Shown: positions 9,049-18,071, counted from the stretch's first letter. The stretch: 64,000 nucleotides of DNA from Nocardiopsis ansamitocini (GCF_030268225.1 NZ_BSQG01000005.1:124001-188000), one strand, 5' to 3'. Program-made: numbers and translations. The notes: generated by a model not told the origin, from the letters alone.

Positions 9049-10299
9049 TCACCGGGCGGGCGTGTAGGACCACAACGCCCGCAGGAACCGGGGCAGCACT
9101 GCCAGGACCGCCACGGCCAGGACCCCGCCCAGGGCCATGGCCGCACGGGGGCCGATCAGGTCGGCGGCGAAGCCGTGCAGGGCGTCGGCCACCCGCGGCC
9201 CGCCGGCGACCACGACCAGTTTCACGCCCTGGATGCGTCCACGCATCTCGTCGGTGGCGGCCTCCTGGAGGATGGTCCCGCGAAAGACCGCGCTGACCAG
9301 GTCCGCCACCCCGGCCAGGGCCAGGCACAGCAGGGTGATCCACAGGACGTGGGACGCTCCGGCGAGCGCGATGAGGACGCCCCACGCCACAACCGCCCCG
9401 ATCAGCATGCGGCCGTGCCGGCGCACGAGCACGAGCCGCCCGGACAGCAGGCCACCGAGGACCGCGCCGGCCGGGATCGCCGCGAAGAGCAGGCCCAATG
9501 CCATACCTGAGCCGACCCCCTCGAACCCCGTGGCCAGTTCCGGGAAGATCGCGCGCGGCATCCCGAACGTCATGGCGACGATGTCCAGCAGGAACGACGC
9601 GACGAGCACCGTGTTGGCCACGATGTATTTGAGGCCGGCGCCGATGCTGGCCGCCCCGGGCCGCATCGTCGGCCGGACCAGGGGCCGCAGCCGGGGAAGG
9701 CCGGCCACCGCCAGCACCGCCAAGGCCAGTGCAACGAAGTCGACCAGGTAGAGGGCGGGAATCCCCACCAGGGGGATGAGCGCCCCTGCGGCCAACGGTC
9801 CGGCGACCATCCCCACCTGCATGACGGTCGTGTTCAACGCGACCGCGGGGGCCAGCAGGTCGTCGGGGACCAGCCGGGCCACCGCCGCCCCCCGCGCCGG
9901 ACCGTTGGCGCCGTAACAGGCCTGCTGGACCGCCACCAGGAACATCAGCAGCGCCACGGACCCGTTCCCGGTGGCCGCGTGGACCCACAGGGCCAGGACG
10001 GTCAGGGCCAGACCGGTGTTGGTGACCAGCATCATGGTGCGGCGGTCCACGACGTCGGCGATGCTGCCGCCCCACAGGGCGGCGACCGCCATGGGCACGA
10101 GCCCGGCCAGCGAGGCCAAACCGACCATCGTGGAGGAGCCGGTCATGGCATAGACCTGAACGGGGACGGCGACGGCCGACACCTGGCCCCCCACGGCCGT
10201 GACCACGGTGGAGCCCCAGAGGCGGCGAAACGGTCGGTGGCGAAGGGGCCGCAGGTCCAACGCGAAGGAGGCCGGCCCACGCCGCCCGGTGTCGGTCAC
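9049..10299 (-). CDS. MFS exporter, EntS-like
   Basis: A 416-residue major facilitator with about 12 transmembrane segments, closest in pattern to the EntS (enterobactin exporter) group. It opens with a cytosolic LRPLRHRPFRRLW helix, then TVVTAVGGQVSAVAVPVQVY as the first membrane segment and GGSIADVVDRRT as the MFS signature loop. The substrate is probably a hydrophobic small molecule or siderophore, which is inference from the family only. The GTG start at 10299 is the only reasonable start but lies inside a 13-base-pair hairpin (10298-10332). It is convergent with the LAL regulator, with 31 bases between the stops. Confidence 0.85.
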   Translation of the reverse strand: MTDTGRRGPASFALDLRPLRHRPFRRLWGSTVVTAVGGQVSAVAVPVQVYAMTGSSTMVGLASLAGLVPMAVAALWGGSIADVVDRRTMMLVTNTGLALTVLALWVHAATGNGSVALLMFLVAVQQACYGANGPARGAAVARLVPDDLLAPAVALNTTVMQVGMVAGPLAAGALIPLVGIPALYLVDFVALALAVLAVAGLPRLRPLVRPTMRPGAASIGAGLKYIVANTVLVASFLLDIVAMTFGMPRAIFPELATGFEGVGSGMALGLLFAAIPAGAVLGGLLSGRLVLVRRHGRMLIGAVVAWGVLIALAGASHVLWITLLCLALAGVADLVSAVFRGTILQEAATDEMRGRIQGVKLVVVAGGPRVADALHGFAADLIGPRAAMALGGVLAVAVLAVLPRFLRALWSYTPAR

Positions 10300-10332
10300 C
10301 GCGGCGCCCCGTCGGAGGTGGGGCGCCGCGGT
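10298..10332 (-). terminator. Hairpin after the DHA2 exporter that also covers the next start codon
   Basis: A 13-base-pair perfect stem (ACCGCGGCGCCCC with its complement) and a nine-base loop. It lies about 100 bases after the stop of the upstream MFS gene, so it can end that transcript. Its distal arm includes two bases of the GTG start of the following MFS gene. Confidence 0.6.
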
Positions 10333-10431
10333 ACCGCTGCGGACATGGTCATCCGATGATCATCCCTGATCCGCCACCGTTGCGGAGCAGAGGTGCGGCC
10401 GGGCGTCCCCGGGCGACACGATGCCGGGAAC

Positions 10432-11796
10432 TCAGCCGCCCCGGCGGTGTTCGCGCAGGAGCAGCGCGGAACCGACGAATGCCGCGACGGCGAGGAGGCC
10501 GAGGGCGACACCGACGGTGTGCAGTGCCGTGGTGAAGCCCGGCCCCGCCAGTCGGCCGCCGCTGATGACGGCCAGCACCGTGCCGACCACCGCCAGGACG
10601 ACGGTCTCCATGGTGAGGCGGGCGGTGTTGAACAGTCCGGCCGCGGTCCCCGCCTGCTCCGCGCGGACACTGGAGACCGCCAGACCGTCGACGACCCCGG
10701 TGGTCAGTCCCGCTCCGGCCCCGATGAGCAGGAGCGGAGCGGCCAGGCCCCAGGGAGTGCTGTCCGGACCGACCGTGACCAGCAGGACAGCGCCCGCACC
10801 GCTGAGCGCGACCGACCCGCAGACCAGCAGGGCGGGGGAACGCCTGGCGACCGCGGCGCCGGCCACGGGCAGGACGATCGAGGGAACGGTGAGCATCAGC
10901 AGCCAGGCACCGGCCCGACCAGGGCTCAGGCCGACGACGGCGATGAGATAGGAGGGCAGGTAGACGAGCAGGGGAACGAGCAGGGCCATCAGGGCTCCCG
11001 CCGCCAGGGAGAACGCCAGGAACGTCCGGTTGGCCAGCAGCGCGAGGTCGACCATGGGATCGGCGGCGCGCCGCTGCACGGCAACGAATCCGGCTCCCAG
11101 GCCCACCGCCGTCAGCAGCCCGCCGGCGACCACGGGGCTGGTGAACCCGAGCACGGGTGCCTCGACGAGGACGACGATCACCAGGACGAGCGCCGCGGTG
11201 AACAGGGCGCCTCCCGCCCAGTCGACGCGTTTCTCCCCGGTTCCGGGCAGGCGGGGCAAGAAGGGGCAGAGCAGCAGGACCGCCCCGGACAGGACCGCGG
11301 GCACCGCGAAGACGGCCCGCCAGTCCAGGACGCCCACCAGCAGGCCCGAGAGCGCGGGCCCGAACGCCAGTCCGACGCCGAGCACGATGCCCAGGGCCCC
11401 GAAGGCACGGGTCCGCGCAGGCCCGTCGAAGGTGGCGGCCAGGATCGACGCTCCGGTGGCCGTGGCCGCGGCTGCGCCGACCCCGGCGCACGCCCGCGCG
11501 AGGTTCACGAGCACGATGTCACCGGCCAGCACGCACATGAGGCTGCCGGCGCAGAACAGGGCGACCCCGCCGGCGAACATGCGCCGCCGCCCCACGAGGT
11601 CGGCGAGCGAACCGCCGAAGGCGAGGAACCCGGCGAAGCAGGCGTTGTAGCCGTTGACGACCCACTGGGCCGCTGCCAGGTCCGCCGCCAGGTCGCTCTG
11701 CACGCCGGGAAGGGCCACCGCGGCGCCGGTGATCGTGAGCGGGACCGTCAGCGAGGACAGCAGGACGGCGGTGAGGACGAGCACGTTCCTGGTCAC
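10432..11796 (-). CDS. DHA2-family MFS drug exporter (14 TM)
   Basis: A 454-residue multidrug-type exporter of the DHA2 (QacA/EmrB-like) group, with about 14 hydrophobic segments. Visible motifs are AAAQWVVNGYNACFAGFLAFGGSLADLVGRRR, containing motif D1 and motif A, and VGVGLAFGPALSGLLV, the antiporter motif C. It should exchange cationic or amphipathic drugs for protons. I prefer the GTG at 11796 because GAGG lies eight bases upstream; a GTG at 11805 is three codons longer but has no room for a ribosome site. It lies upstream of the EntS-like exporter on the same strand, separated by a terminator-like hairpin. Confidence 0.87.
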   Translation of the reverse strand: MTRNVLVLTAVLLSSLTVPLTITGAAVALPGVQSDLAADLAAAQWVVNGYNACFAGFLAFGGSLADLVGRRRMFAGGVALFCAGSLMCVLAGDIVLVNLARACAGVGAAAATATGASILAATFDGPARTRAFGALGIVLGVGLAFGPALSGLLVGVLDWRAVFAVPAVLSGAVLLLCPFLPRLPGTGEKRVDWAGGALFTAALVLVIVVLVEAPVLGFTSPVVAGGLLTAVGLGAGFVAVQRRAADPMVDLALLANRTFLAFSLAAGALMALLVPLLVYLPSYLIAVVGLSPGRAGAWLLMLTVPSIVLPVAGAAVARRSPALLVCGSVALSGAGAVLLVTVGPDSTPWGLAAPLLLIGAGAGLTTGVVDGLAVSSVRAEQAGTAAGLFNTARLTMETVVLAVVGTVLAVISGGRLAGPGFTTALHTVGVALGLLAVAAFVGSALLLREHRRGG

Positions 11797-12153
11797 GGCG
11801 CGCACCTCGCCGGACCGGAGAGGCGGACGTCAGACCGGTTTCGGGCAGACGCGGGAGAACCGTGGCCGGACAGGGGCCGGCCACGGGCGGGAAAGGGGTG
11901 CACAGAGAGCTCCGTGGATCAAGCGTGGAGCCGGGCAGCACTGGTGGGCGCACCGGCCGATGGGCGCTGATGCGGCGAAGCGTGGTACTGGGAGCACGCC
12001 GCCGCTACGGGCGGCACACTCTGTTCGACTCTGGCACGTCAACCAACCTACTCCACCACGGGCGGACGCGGCCGACAGGGGTGGCGGTCCCTCGCGGGCG
12101 CGTGTCCGCCGGCGCCGGCGGACACGTCCCGGCGCAGGCATCCGGCCACGGCG
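11797..12153. other. Intergenic region between the DHA2 exporter and the ABC-F gene
   Basis: No gene is supported here. It contains the ABC-F terminator palindrome at 12101-12126, a GCCGCC/GGGCGGC hairpin near 12001, and on the minus strand a TTGACG (12042-12037) that could be the -35 box for the exporter, although no good -10 follows at the right distance. Confidence 0.45.
12101..12126 (-). terminator. Palindrome downstream of the ABC-F gene
   Basis: A perfect 26-base palindrome (13 + 13) beginning CGTGTCCGCCGGC, 28 bases after the ABC-F stop codon. Confidence 0.6.
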
Positions 12154-13812
12154 CTAACGGTCCACCGAGGTGGGGGCCAGCTCCTCGACCTGCCCGGCGT
12201 GGACGTGCAGGCGGCGGGTGGTGTGCACGGTGCCCAGCATCCGGCGGTCGTGCGTGACCAGCAGCAGGGTGCCGGGGTAGGAATCCAGTGCGGACTCCAA
12301 CTGCTCGATGGCCTCCAGGTCGAGGTGGTTGGTGGGTTCGTCCAGCACCAGGAGGTTCACTCCGCGCCCCTGGAGCAGGGCCAGCGCCGCACGGGTGCGC
12401 TCCCCCGGCGAGAGGGTGGCGGCAGGGCGCAACACGTGCGCGGCCTTGAGAGCGAACTTGGAGAGCAGGGTGCGCACGTCGGCCGGGGAGAGGTCGGGCA
12501 CGGCCGCACCGAAGGCGTCCAGCAGCGGCTCGTCGCCGAAGAAGAGCCCTCTGGCCTGGTCGATCTCACCGACTACGACTCCCGGCCCCAGGGAGGCGAG
12601 TCCGGATTCGAGTTCGACCCGACCCAGCAACGCGGCCAGCAGGGTGGATTTCCCCTCCCCGTTGGCGCCGGTGACGACCACGCGTTCGGCCCACCCGACG
12701 TGCAGGTCGACCGGTCCGAGGGTGAAGCCGCCGCGCCGCACCACCGCGGCGTTGAGCGTGGCCACCACGGCACCCGAGCGGGGCGCGGGGGCGATCTCCA
12801 TGCGCAGCTCCCACTCCTTGCGGGGCTCCTCCACCACGTCGAGGCGCTCGATCATCCGCTCGGTCTGACGCACCTTGGCGGCCTGCTTCTCACTGGCCTC
12901 GGATCGGAACTTGCGGCCGATCTTGTCGTTGTCGGTGGCCTTGCGGCGGGCGTTCTTGACGCCCTTGTCCATCCAGGACTGCTGGGTGCGGGCGCGGGCC
13001 TGGAGGCCGGCGCGGGTGTCGGCGTACTCCTCGTACTCGGCGCGCGCATGGCGGCGGGCGGTCTCGCGCTCGGCGAGGTAGGCGGTGTACCCGCCACCGT
13101 AGGCACGCACCTGCTGCTGGGGAAGGTCGAGTTCGACGACACGATTGACCGTCCGGGCCAAGAACTCGCGATCATGGCTGACCACGACGGTGGCCGCGCG
13201 CAATCCGGTGACGAAGCGCTCCAAACGGTCCAGGCCGTCCAGATCGAGGTCGTTGGTGGGTTCGTCCAGGAGGAAGACGTCGTAGCGGCTCAGGAGAAGC
13301 GAGGCGAGCCCTGCGCGGGCCGCCTGGCCGCCCGACAGCGCGGTCATGGGCCGGGTGAGCCCGACGGTCAGACCGAGGTCGGCCGCCACCTCGTCGGCGC
13401 GTTCCTCCAGGTCTGCTCCGCCCAGTGCGAGCCAGCGCTCCAGCGCCAGGGAGTAACGGTCGTCACTGCCCGGCGCCGCCTCGACCAGGGCTTCTGTCGC
13501 GGCGTCGAGTTCGCGCTGCGCGGCGGTGACCCCGGTACGCCGGGCCAGGAAGTCCGCGACCGTCTCGTCGGGGCGGCGCTCGGGTTCCTGCGGCAGGTGG
13601 CCCACCACCGCCGAGGCGGGGCTGGTGCGCACCGTCCCCTCCGCGGGGGTGGCCAGACCGGCGAGCAGGCGCAGCAGGGTGGACTTGCCGGCGCCGTTCA
13701 CACCGACCAGGCCGATCACGTCGCCGGGCGCGACCACCAGGTCGAGTCCGGAGAACAGGGTGCGGTCGGCGTGGGCGGCGGCGAGGTCTTTGACAACGAT
13801 GGAGGCACTCAT
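12154..13812 (-). CDS. ABC-F family ATPase (ribosome protection or translation factor)
   Basis: A 552-residue soluble protein with two ABC ATPase domains and no membrane segments, the ABC-F layout. Domain 1 has Walker A GVNGAGKS at 37-44, signature LSGGQAAR and Walker B FLLDEPTNDLDL. A charged helical linker follows (ARRKATDNDKIGRKF). Domain 2 has Walker A TGANGEGKS, signature LSPGERTR and LLVLDEPTNHLDLE. ABC-F proteins bind the ribosomal E site and either assist translation or displace antibiotics. The two drug exporters next door make an antibiotic-resistance role plausible but unproven. The ATG at 13812 gives the family-like MSASIVVKDL; earlier in-frame starts add unrelated residues. Confidence 0.9.
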   Translation of the reverse strand: MSASIVVKDLAAAHADRTLFSGLDLVVAPGDVIGLVGVNGAGKSTLLRLLAGLATPAEGTVRTSPASAVVGHLPQEPERRPDETVADFLARRTGVTAAQRELDAATEALVEAAPGSDDRYSLALERWLALGGADLEERADEVAADLGLTVGLTRPMTALSGGQAARAGLASLLLSRYDVFLLDEPTNDLDLDGLDRLERFVTGLRAATVVVSHDREFLARTVNRVVELDLPQQQVRAYGGGYTAYLAERETARRHARAEYEEYADTRAGLQARARTQQSWMDKGVKNARRKATDNDKIGRKFRSEASEKQAAKVRQTERMIERLDVVEEPRKEWELRMEIAPAPRSGAVVATLNAAVVRRGGFTLGPVDLHVGWAERVVVTGANGEGKSTLLAALLGRVELESGLASLGPGVVVGEIDQARGLFFGDEPLLDAFGAAVPDLSPADVRTLLSKFALKAAHVLRPAATLSPGERTRAALALLQGRGVNLLVLDEPTNHLDLEAIEQLESALDSYPGTLLLVTHDRRMLGTVHTTRRLHVHAGQVEELAPTSVDR

Positions 13813-14153
13813 CAGGTCACCGACGATAGCGCCACCGGCAGCGGTACCGCACGTGGCGGTGCGGTGGGCCGGAAGCGGCCGGATCGTCGGCCGGTGCGCG
13901 GGCACCCGATGCTCGCTTCCCGATCATGCGCACGGTTTCCCGGGCGCCGCGGCCGGCCTCCTCCTGGGGTGGGTCCGTGCCCGCACCGGACCGGTCTGGC
14001 CGGCCTTCCTCGCCCATTGTGCGCCCGAAACGAAATAGGTCTGCACCTGGGAGCATCCACCGAGACGATCGGCTGAGACCGCAACCGGGGCGGGAAACAC
14101 CAACGGCCCGGCCCGCGCCAGGAGCGGGGCCGGGCCGTTGCCGGAAGCGGGGG
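13813..14153. other. Intergenic region between the ABC-F gene and the L,D-transpeptidase
   Basis: It holds the terminator of the transpeptidase gene (14101-14140) and presumably the ABC-F promoter. I see no gene. Short frames on both strands here are Arg/Pro-rich and unlike any family. Confidence 0.45.
14101..14140 (-). terminator. Terminator of the L,D-transpeptidase gene
   Basis: A 14-base-pair perfect stem (CAACGGCCCGGCCC and its complement) with a 12-base loop, 14 bases after the stop codon. Confidence 0.85.
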
Positions 14154-15428
14154 TTACGACTCGCTGTGCGGGCTTCCGGGGGAGCCGGCCTCATCGGTCT
14201 TGTCGGCCTCGCCGGTCTCGCTGTTGTCCAGCCACTCCTCCCAGGAGCGCTGCCAGTAGCCCCAACCGTTGTCGACCTCAAGTTCGCGGTCGGTGCCCTC
14301 GACGATGTAGGGGTCGCCCATGAGCGAGTTCTCGTAGAACCACTTGGCGTCCCCGGTGCTCATGTTGGTGCAGCCGTGGCTCAGGTTGGCCTGGCCCAGC
14401 GAGGAGTTCCACGGGGCGGCATGGGTGAACTCGCCGCTGTTGGAGAACCGCACCGCGTAGTTCACGTCGAGCTTGTAGTAGTCGGGGTGGCCCTCGGGGA
14501 TGCCCACGGTGGCGGAGTCCATGACGAGGTGCTGGTACTTCTCCATCGTCAGGTGGGTGCCGGAGGTGGTGGTGTAGGCCCGGGTCGTCGCCTCGCCGTT
14601 GCTGATCGGGAAGTCCTTGATCTGCTCGCCGTCGCGCTCGATCACCATGCGGTGGGAGGAGTCGTCGACGGTGGTGATCTGGGAGCGGCCGACCTCGAAG
14701 TTGAGCTGGTGGTTCTTCACGCCGTACACGCCCTCTGCGGCGTTGACGCCGGCCAGGTGCATGTTGACGGTGACCTCTTGGCCGGGGGTCCAGTACTCCT
14801 TGGTACGGAACACCACCATCTGGTCGCCGAACCAGTTCCAGGCGCCCTCGGTCGGCTCGTCGGAGACGACCTCCATGGCCGCCTCGACCTGGGCCTTGTT
14901 GCTCACCGGCAGGTCGAAGTTGACCACCACCGGCATCCCCACCCCGACGGTGTCACCACTCGTGGGGAAGTTGGACTGCAGCTCCAGGCGTCTGCCGTCG
15001 GTGGCGGGGAGGGTCTCGAAGTCGCTGGTGGCCTCGACGGTCTCGCCGTCGGGGGTCTCTGCCGTCGCGGTGACCGTGACCTTCGCGCCCGGGGTCAGCG
15101 TCCAGTCGCTGGTCCACCCGGTCTCGTCCTCGTTGAAAGTGCCGGTCATCTCGTCGGCGCCGGTGTTTTCCACCCCCTCGGTGCGCACCTGCACGTCGGT
15201 GAGCGTACCGCCGTCGGCCTCGACGGTTACGGGAAGGTCCGGGCGGACCTCGTCGGTGCCGTCGACGGGGGTGATCAGGATTTCCGCGGTGGGTCCCGGC
15301 TCGGGGGCCTGTTCCCCGGCTGTGGGATCGGCCGGTTGAGGATCGGAGCTACAGGCTGCCACACCCAGCATGAGGAGGGCGAGCGCCCCGGGCAGCAGGG
15401 CGCGGGACGCGCGGTGGGTCGTGGGCAT
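14154..15428 (-). CDS. L,D-transpeptidase lipoprotein (LdtMt2-like)
   Basis: A 424-residue cell-wall enzyme that makes 3-3 cross-links in peptidoglycan. A lipoprotein signal ends in LMLGVAAC, so Cys26 should be lipidated. Two Ig-like domains follow (about 48-145 and 148-250, the second with FDLPVSNKAQVEAAM), then the YkuD catalytic domain with His336 in THAAPW and Cys353 in LSHGCTNMS. The YGYWQRSWEEW-like C-terminal cap is also present. The domain order matches mycobacterial LdtMt2. The ATG at 15428 is a good lipoprotein start. A promoter is visible about 170 bases upstream. It is divergent from the SDR gene. Confidence 0.93.
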   Translation of the reverse strand: MPTTHRASRALLPGALALLMLGVAACSSDPQPADPTAGEQAPEPGPTAEILITPVDGTDEVRPDLPVTVEADGGTLTDVQVRTEGVENTGADEMTGTFNEDETGWTSDWTLTPGAKVTVTATAETPDGETVEATSDFETLPATDGRRLELQSNFPTSGDTVGVGMPVVVNFDLPVSNKAQVEAAMEVVSDEPTEGAWNWFGDQMVVFRTKEYWTPGQEVTVNMHLAGVNAAEGVYGVKNHQLNFEVGRSQITTVDDSSHRMVIERDGEQIKDFPISNGEATTRAYTTTSGTHLTMEKYQHLVMDSATVGIPEGHPDYYKLDVNYAVRFSNSGEFTHAAPWNSSLGQANLSHGCTNMSTGDAKWFYENSLMGDPYIVEGTDRELEVDNGWGYWQRSWEEWLDNSETGEADKTDEAGSPGSPHSES

Positions 15429-15593
15429 GTGTGCGGTCTCCCAGGGGTCGGGAAGAGTGTGCGCGAAAAGGGGACGGCCGGAGGCTGGTCAGGGGCGGGG
15501 TGGGTCTCAGCGGGCGTCGGCGGCCTCCACCGCCGTGCGCGGGACGCGGTCGCCCGTTCCCGGGCGCGCCCCTGCCTGCCCCGCACACCAAGA

Positions 15594-15623
15594 AATATAT
15601 CCAATGCCGCTTGAAATGGACAA
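15594..15623 (-). promoter_or_regulatory. Promoter for the L,D-transpeptidase gene
   Basis: On the minus strand, TTGTCC (15623-15618), 18 bases, then TATATT (15599-15594). This is an unusually good housekeeping-type match inside GC-rich DNA. It implies a leader of about 160 bases. Confidence 0.6.
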
Positions 15624-15673
15624 AGTGGCGTGAGGTCCGACGATCGAGCCGGTTGGCCGGAGTGGTAAACCGT

Positions 15674-15717
15674 AGTGGGCCCGGATCCGGGCCACCTCGA
15701 TCGACGAGGGGCCCACT
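15674..15717 (+). promoter_or_regulatory. Nested hairpin in the SDR leader
   Basis: AGTGGGCCC (15674-15682) pairs with GGGCCCACT (15709-15717), enclosing a second stem CCTCG/CGAGG (15695-15699 with 15705-15709). An alternative 16-base palindrome GGCCCGGATCCGGGCC overlaps the 5' arm, so two folds compete. The element ends about 12 bases before the SDR ribosome site. It could act as an attenuator, or it could be an operator. Confidence 0.45.
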
Positions 15718-15741
15718 CGCCCCTGACGGAGGCTGCAAACC

Positions 15742-16515
15742 ATGTCTGAGGCCGCAACCGAGCAGAGGATCGCCGTGATCACCGGAGCCAGCAGCGGGAT
15801 CGGCGCAGCCAGTGCCCGCCGCTTGGCCGAGGCCGGTTACCTGGTGATCCTGGCTGCCCGACGTGTCGAGCGTATCGGTGCCCTGGCCGAAGAGCTGCGG
15901 GGGGCCGGTCTTGCCGCACGGGCACACTCCCTGGACGTGACCGATGCCGCCTCGGTGCGCGACTTCGCCGCCGGCCTGGAGCGGGTGGACGTCCTGATCA
16001 ACAACGCCGGCGGGGCAATCGGCACGGACACCGTGGAAAACGGCGACCCCGCCGAATGGCAGGCGATGTACGACGTGAACGTCGTGGGGGTCCTGCGTGT
16101 GACCCAGGCGCTGCTGCCGAAGCTGCGCGCGAGCGGCGACGGAACGGTGCTGGTGATGTCGTCGACCGCCGCGCTGACGCCCTACGAGAACGGCGGCGGT
16201 TACGTGGCGGCCAAGCACGGGGCGCACGTGATCGCCGAGACGCTGCGTCTGGAGCTGTGCGGCGAACCGATCCGGGTGATCGAGATCGCGCCGGGCATGG
16301 TCCGCACCGAGGAGTTCGCGTTGAACCGCTTCCACGGTGACGCCGACCGGGCCGCCTCGGTCTACGCGGGCGTGCCCCAACCACTGACCGCCGAGGACGT
16401 GGCCGACACCGTGGCCTGGACCGTGACCCGCCCACCGCACGTCAACATCGACCTGCTGGTGGTACGGCCCCGGGCCCAGGCCTCCAACCACAAGGTGTAC
16501 CGCGAGACAAAGTAG
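15742..16515 (+). CDS. SDR-family NAD(P)-dependent oxidoreductase
   Basis: A 257-residue classical short-chain dehydrogenase. The Rossmann dinucleotide motif is TGASSGIG near residues 14-21, then NNAGG near 88, the catalytic Ser in VMSSTAAL, and YVAAKHG with the catalytic Tyr and Lys near 155-159. The pattern resembles YdfG-like serine/3-hydroxy acid dehydrogenases, but the substrate is not fixed by sequence. The ATG at 15742 has GGAGG about nine bases upstream. The gene is alone, convergent with the P450 gene 20 bases downstream, and preceded by a structured leader. Confidence 0.9.
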   Translation: MSEAATEQRIAVITGASSGIGAASARRLAEAGYLVILAARRVERIGALAEELRGAGLAARAHSLDVTDAASVRDFAAGLERVDVLINNAGGAIGTDTVENGDPAEWQAMYDVNVVGVLRVTQALLPKLRASGDGTVLVMSSTAALTPYENGGGYVAAKHGAHVIAETLRLELCGEPIRVIEIAPGMVRTEEFALNRFHGDADRAASVYAGVPQPLTAEDVADTVAWTVTRPPHVNIDLLVVRPRAQASNHKVYRETK

Positions 16516-16535
16516 CGGCTGCCCGTACGGGCGGC

Positions 16536-18071
16536 TCAGTCGGCGTGGTCGCGACGCCAGCGGGCGAGCAGGAGCTCCAGCGGATCGGCCTCCGGCTCCG
16601 GGGGGCGGGCTGCCGGAGCCTGGTAACGGGCCCCCGTGGCCCGCACCCGCACCGGGGCGGGCGCGCGGGGGGAAGCGGCGGGGCCTGCCTGCTGGGGCTG
16701 TGCCCTATCCCGGTCGGGGGCCCCGTAACGAGCGCCCTGGGCGCGAGGGGTCCGCGCCGGGGGAAACATTCGACGGATTCCCTTGCGCGCAGGAACCGGG
16801 GCCGGTCGGGTGGCCGCGGGCCTGCGTTCCGGGGCGAAGGCCACCGGCAGCTCGACGAGTCCGTGTACCGACAGCGATCCGCGCCGGCGCAGCGTCTCCG
16901 GTGCGCCGGTGAGCGTCAGGTCGCCGAGTCGGGAGATGAGCACGTCGATGGCGGTGATGGTGATCTCGCGGGCCAGGCTCTGGGCGGGACAGCCGTGCGG
17001 GCCCGCCCCCCACATCAGGTGGGCGCGGTTGCCGGCGAGGGCGTCGATACCGTCCTCGCGTCCGGGCGGACGGGTCGCGGGGTCGGCGTGCGCGGGTGCG
17101 AACCCCAACAGCAGTGCGTCCCCCTCCTTGATCTCGGCGTCGCCGATGCGCACGTCGAGGGTGGGGTAACGGCCCGCGAGGGTCTGGAGCGGCGGATCGA
17201 CCCACATGACGTAGTCGATGAAGTCGGCCGCCGGCAATGCCGCCCCGCGGTAGGCGACCGCGATCTCGGAGTCGCCCAGGAGGCGGTGCAGGGCGTTGCC
17301 GATGAGGTGGGTGGTGGGTTCGTGACCGGCTCCGACCATCAGCAGCAACTCGTCCACCGCTTCGGTGTCGCTGAGCGCGGCGGGATGGGCAAGGAGCGTG
17401 GAGACGAAGTCTCCACCCGGTTTGTCCCGGCGCCGGCGCACCAGCGCGGTGAAGTAGTCGCGGATGTCGTCGGCCGCCCGTTCTGCGACGGCCGCGTCGC
17501 CGTCCCGGCGGTTGGCGGTCAGGTCGGCGAGCAGGCGGCCGTGCTCGTCGGAGAGGCCGAAAAGGCGGTTGAGGACGAGTACGGGCAGCGGGGCCGCGTA
17601 GTCGGCGATCAGATCGGCGTTCCCTTCGCCCGCGAACCCGTCGATGAGTGCGTGGGCCAGGCGTTCGATGGCGGCGCCCAGCGCGGGGCCCGTGACCGCG
17701 GCCAGCCCCTCGACGATGGGGGCGCGCAGGCGTCGGTGGCCGGCTCCGTCACCGGCCAGCGATCCGGTGCGCGGGCCGGGGACGTTTCCCAGGCCGCCCT
17801 CCCGGGCCTGACGCCAGTGACGGGGGTCGGTGGAAAAGCGCGCGGGATCGCGCAGCACGTTGAGGTTCTCGTGGTAACCCAGCAGCAGCCAGCCGGGGAC
17901 TCCCGGAGTGATCTCGACCGGGGCGACCGCGCCGAACCGGGTCCGCAGTTCCTCCCAGAGGGAGGCATGGTCGGAGTGCTGGAGGTCTTTGTAGAGGGGC
18001 ACTGCCTGGTCGTGCACCGGGCAGCGCGGGGAAGGGCTACCGGGCGTGGGACGGGACTGACCGTTGTTCAC
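16536..18071 (-). CDS. Aberrant cytochrome P450 (CYP157-like) with a proline-rich C-terminal tail
   Basis: A 511-residue protein whose first 410 residues are a bacterial P450. The I-helix has GAGHEPTT (247-254). The heme loop is WGAGPHGCPA with the heme ligand Cys361. The invariant K-helix ExxR is missing: the aligned segment reads DYVMW (286-290), so both the Glu and the Arg are replaced. This and the GHEPT motif are features of the CYP157 type found in Streptomyces conservons, where EQSLW replaces ExxR. Residues 412-511 form a Pro/Arg-rich tail with two ARYxAP repeats and a terminal helix LELLLARWRRDHAD, not normal in P450s. No ferredoxin or conservon genes lie next to it. Confidence 0.85.
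   Translation of the reverse strand: MNNGQSRPTPGSPSPRCPVHDQAVPLYKDLQHSDHASLWEELRTRFGAVAPVEITPGVPGWLLLGYHENLNVLRDPARFSTDPRHWRQAREGGLGNVPGPRTGSLAGDGAGHRRLRAPIVEGLAAVTGPALGAAIERLAHALIDGFAGEGNADLIADYAAPLPVLVLNRLFGLSDEHGRLLADLTANRRDGDAAVAERAADDIRDYFTALVRRRRDKPGGDFVSTLLAHPAALSDTEAVDELLLMVGAGHEPTTHLIGNALHRLLGDSEIAVAYRGAALPAADFIDYVMWVDPPLQTLAGRYPTLDVRIGDAEIKEGDALLLGFAPAHADPATRPPGREDGIDALAGNRAHLMWGAGPHGCPAQSLAREITITAIDVLISRLGDLTLTGAPETLRRRGSLSVHGLVELPVAFAPERRPAATRPAPVPARKGIRRMFPPARTPRAQGARYGAPDRDRAQPQQAGPAASPRAPAPVRVRATGARYQAPAARPPEPEADPLELLLARWRRDHAD

Noticed and set aside
12001-12042. Promoter with TTGACG for the DHA2 exporter
   Set aside because: The -35 is good but no acceptable -10 follows at 16-19 bases, so I did not list it as a feature.
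16521-16532. GCCCGTACGGGC palindrome between the SDR and P450 stops
   Set aside because: Six base pairs is too short to call a terminator with confidence.
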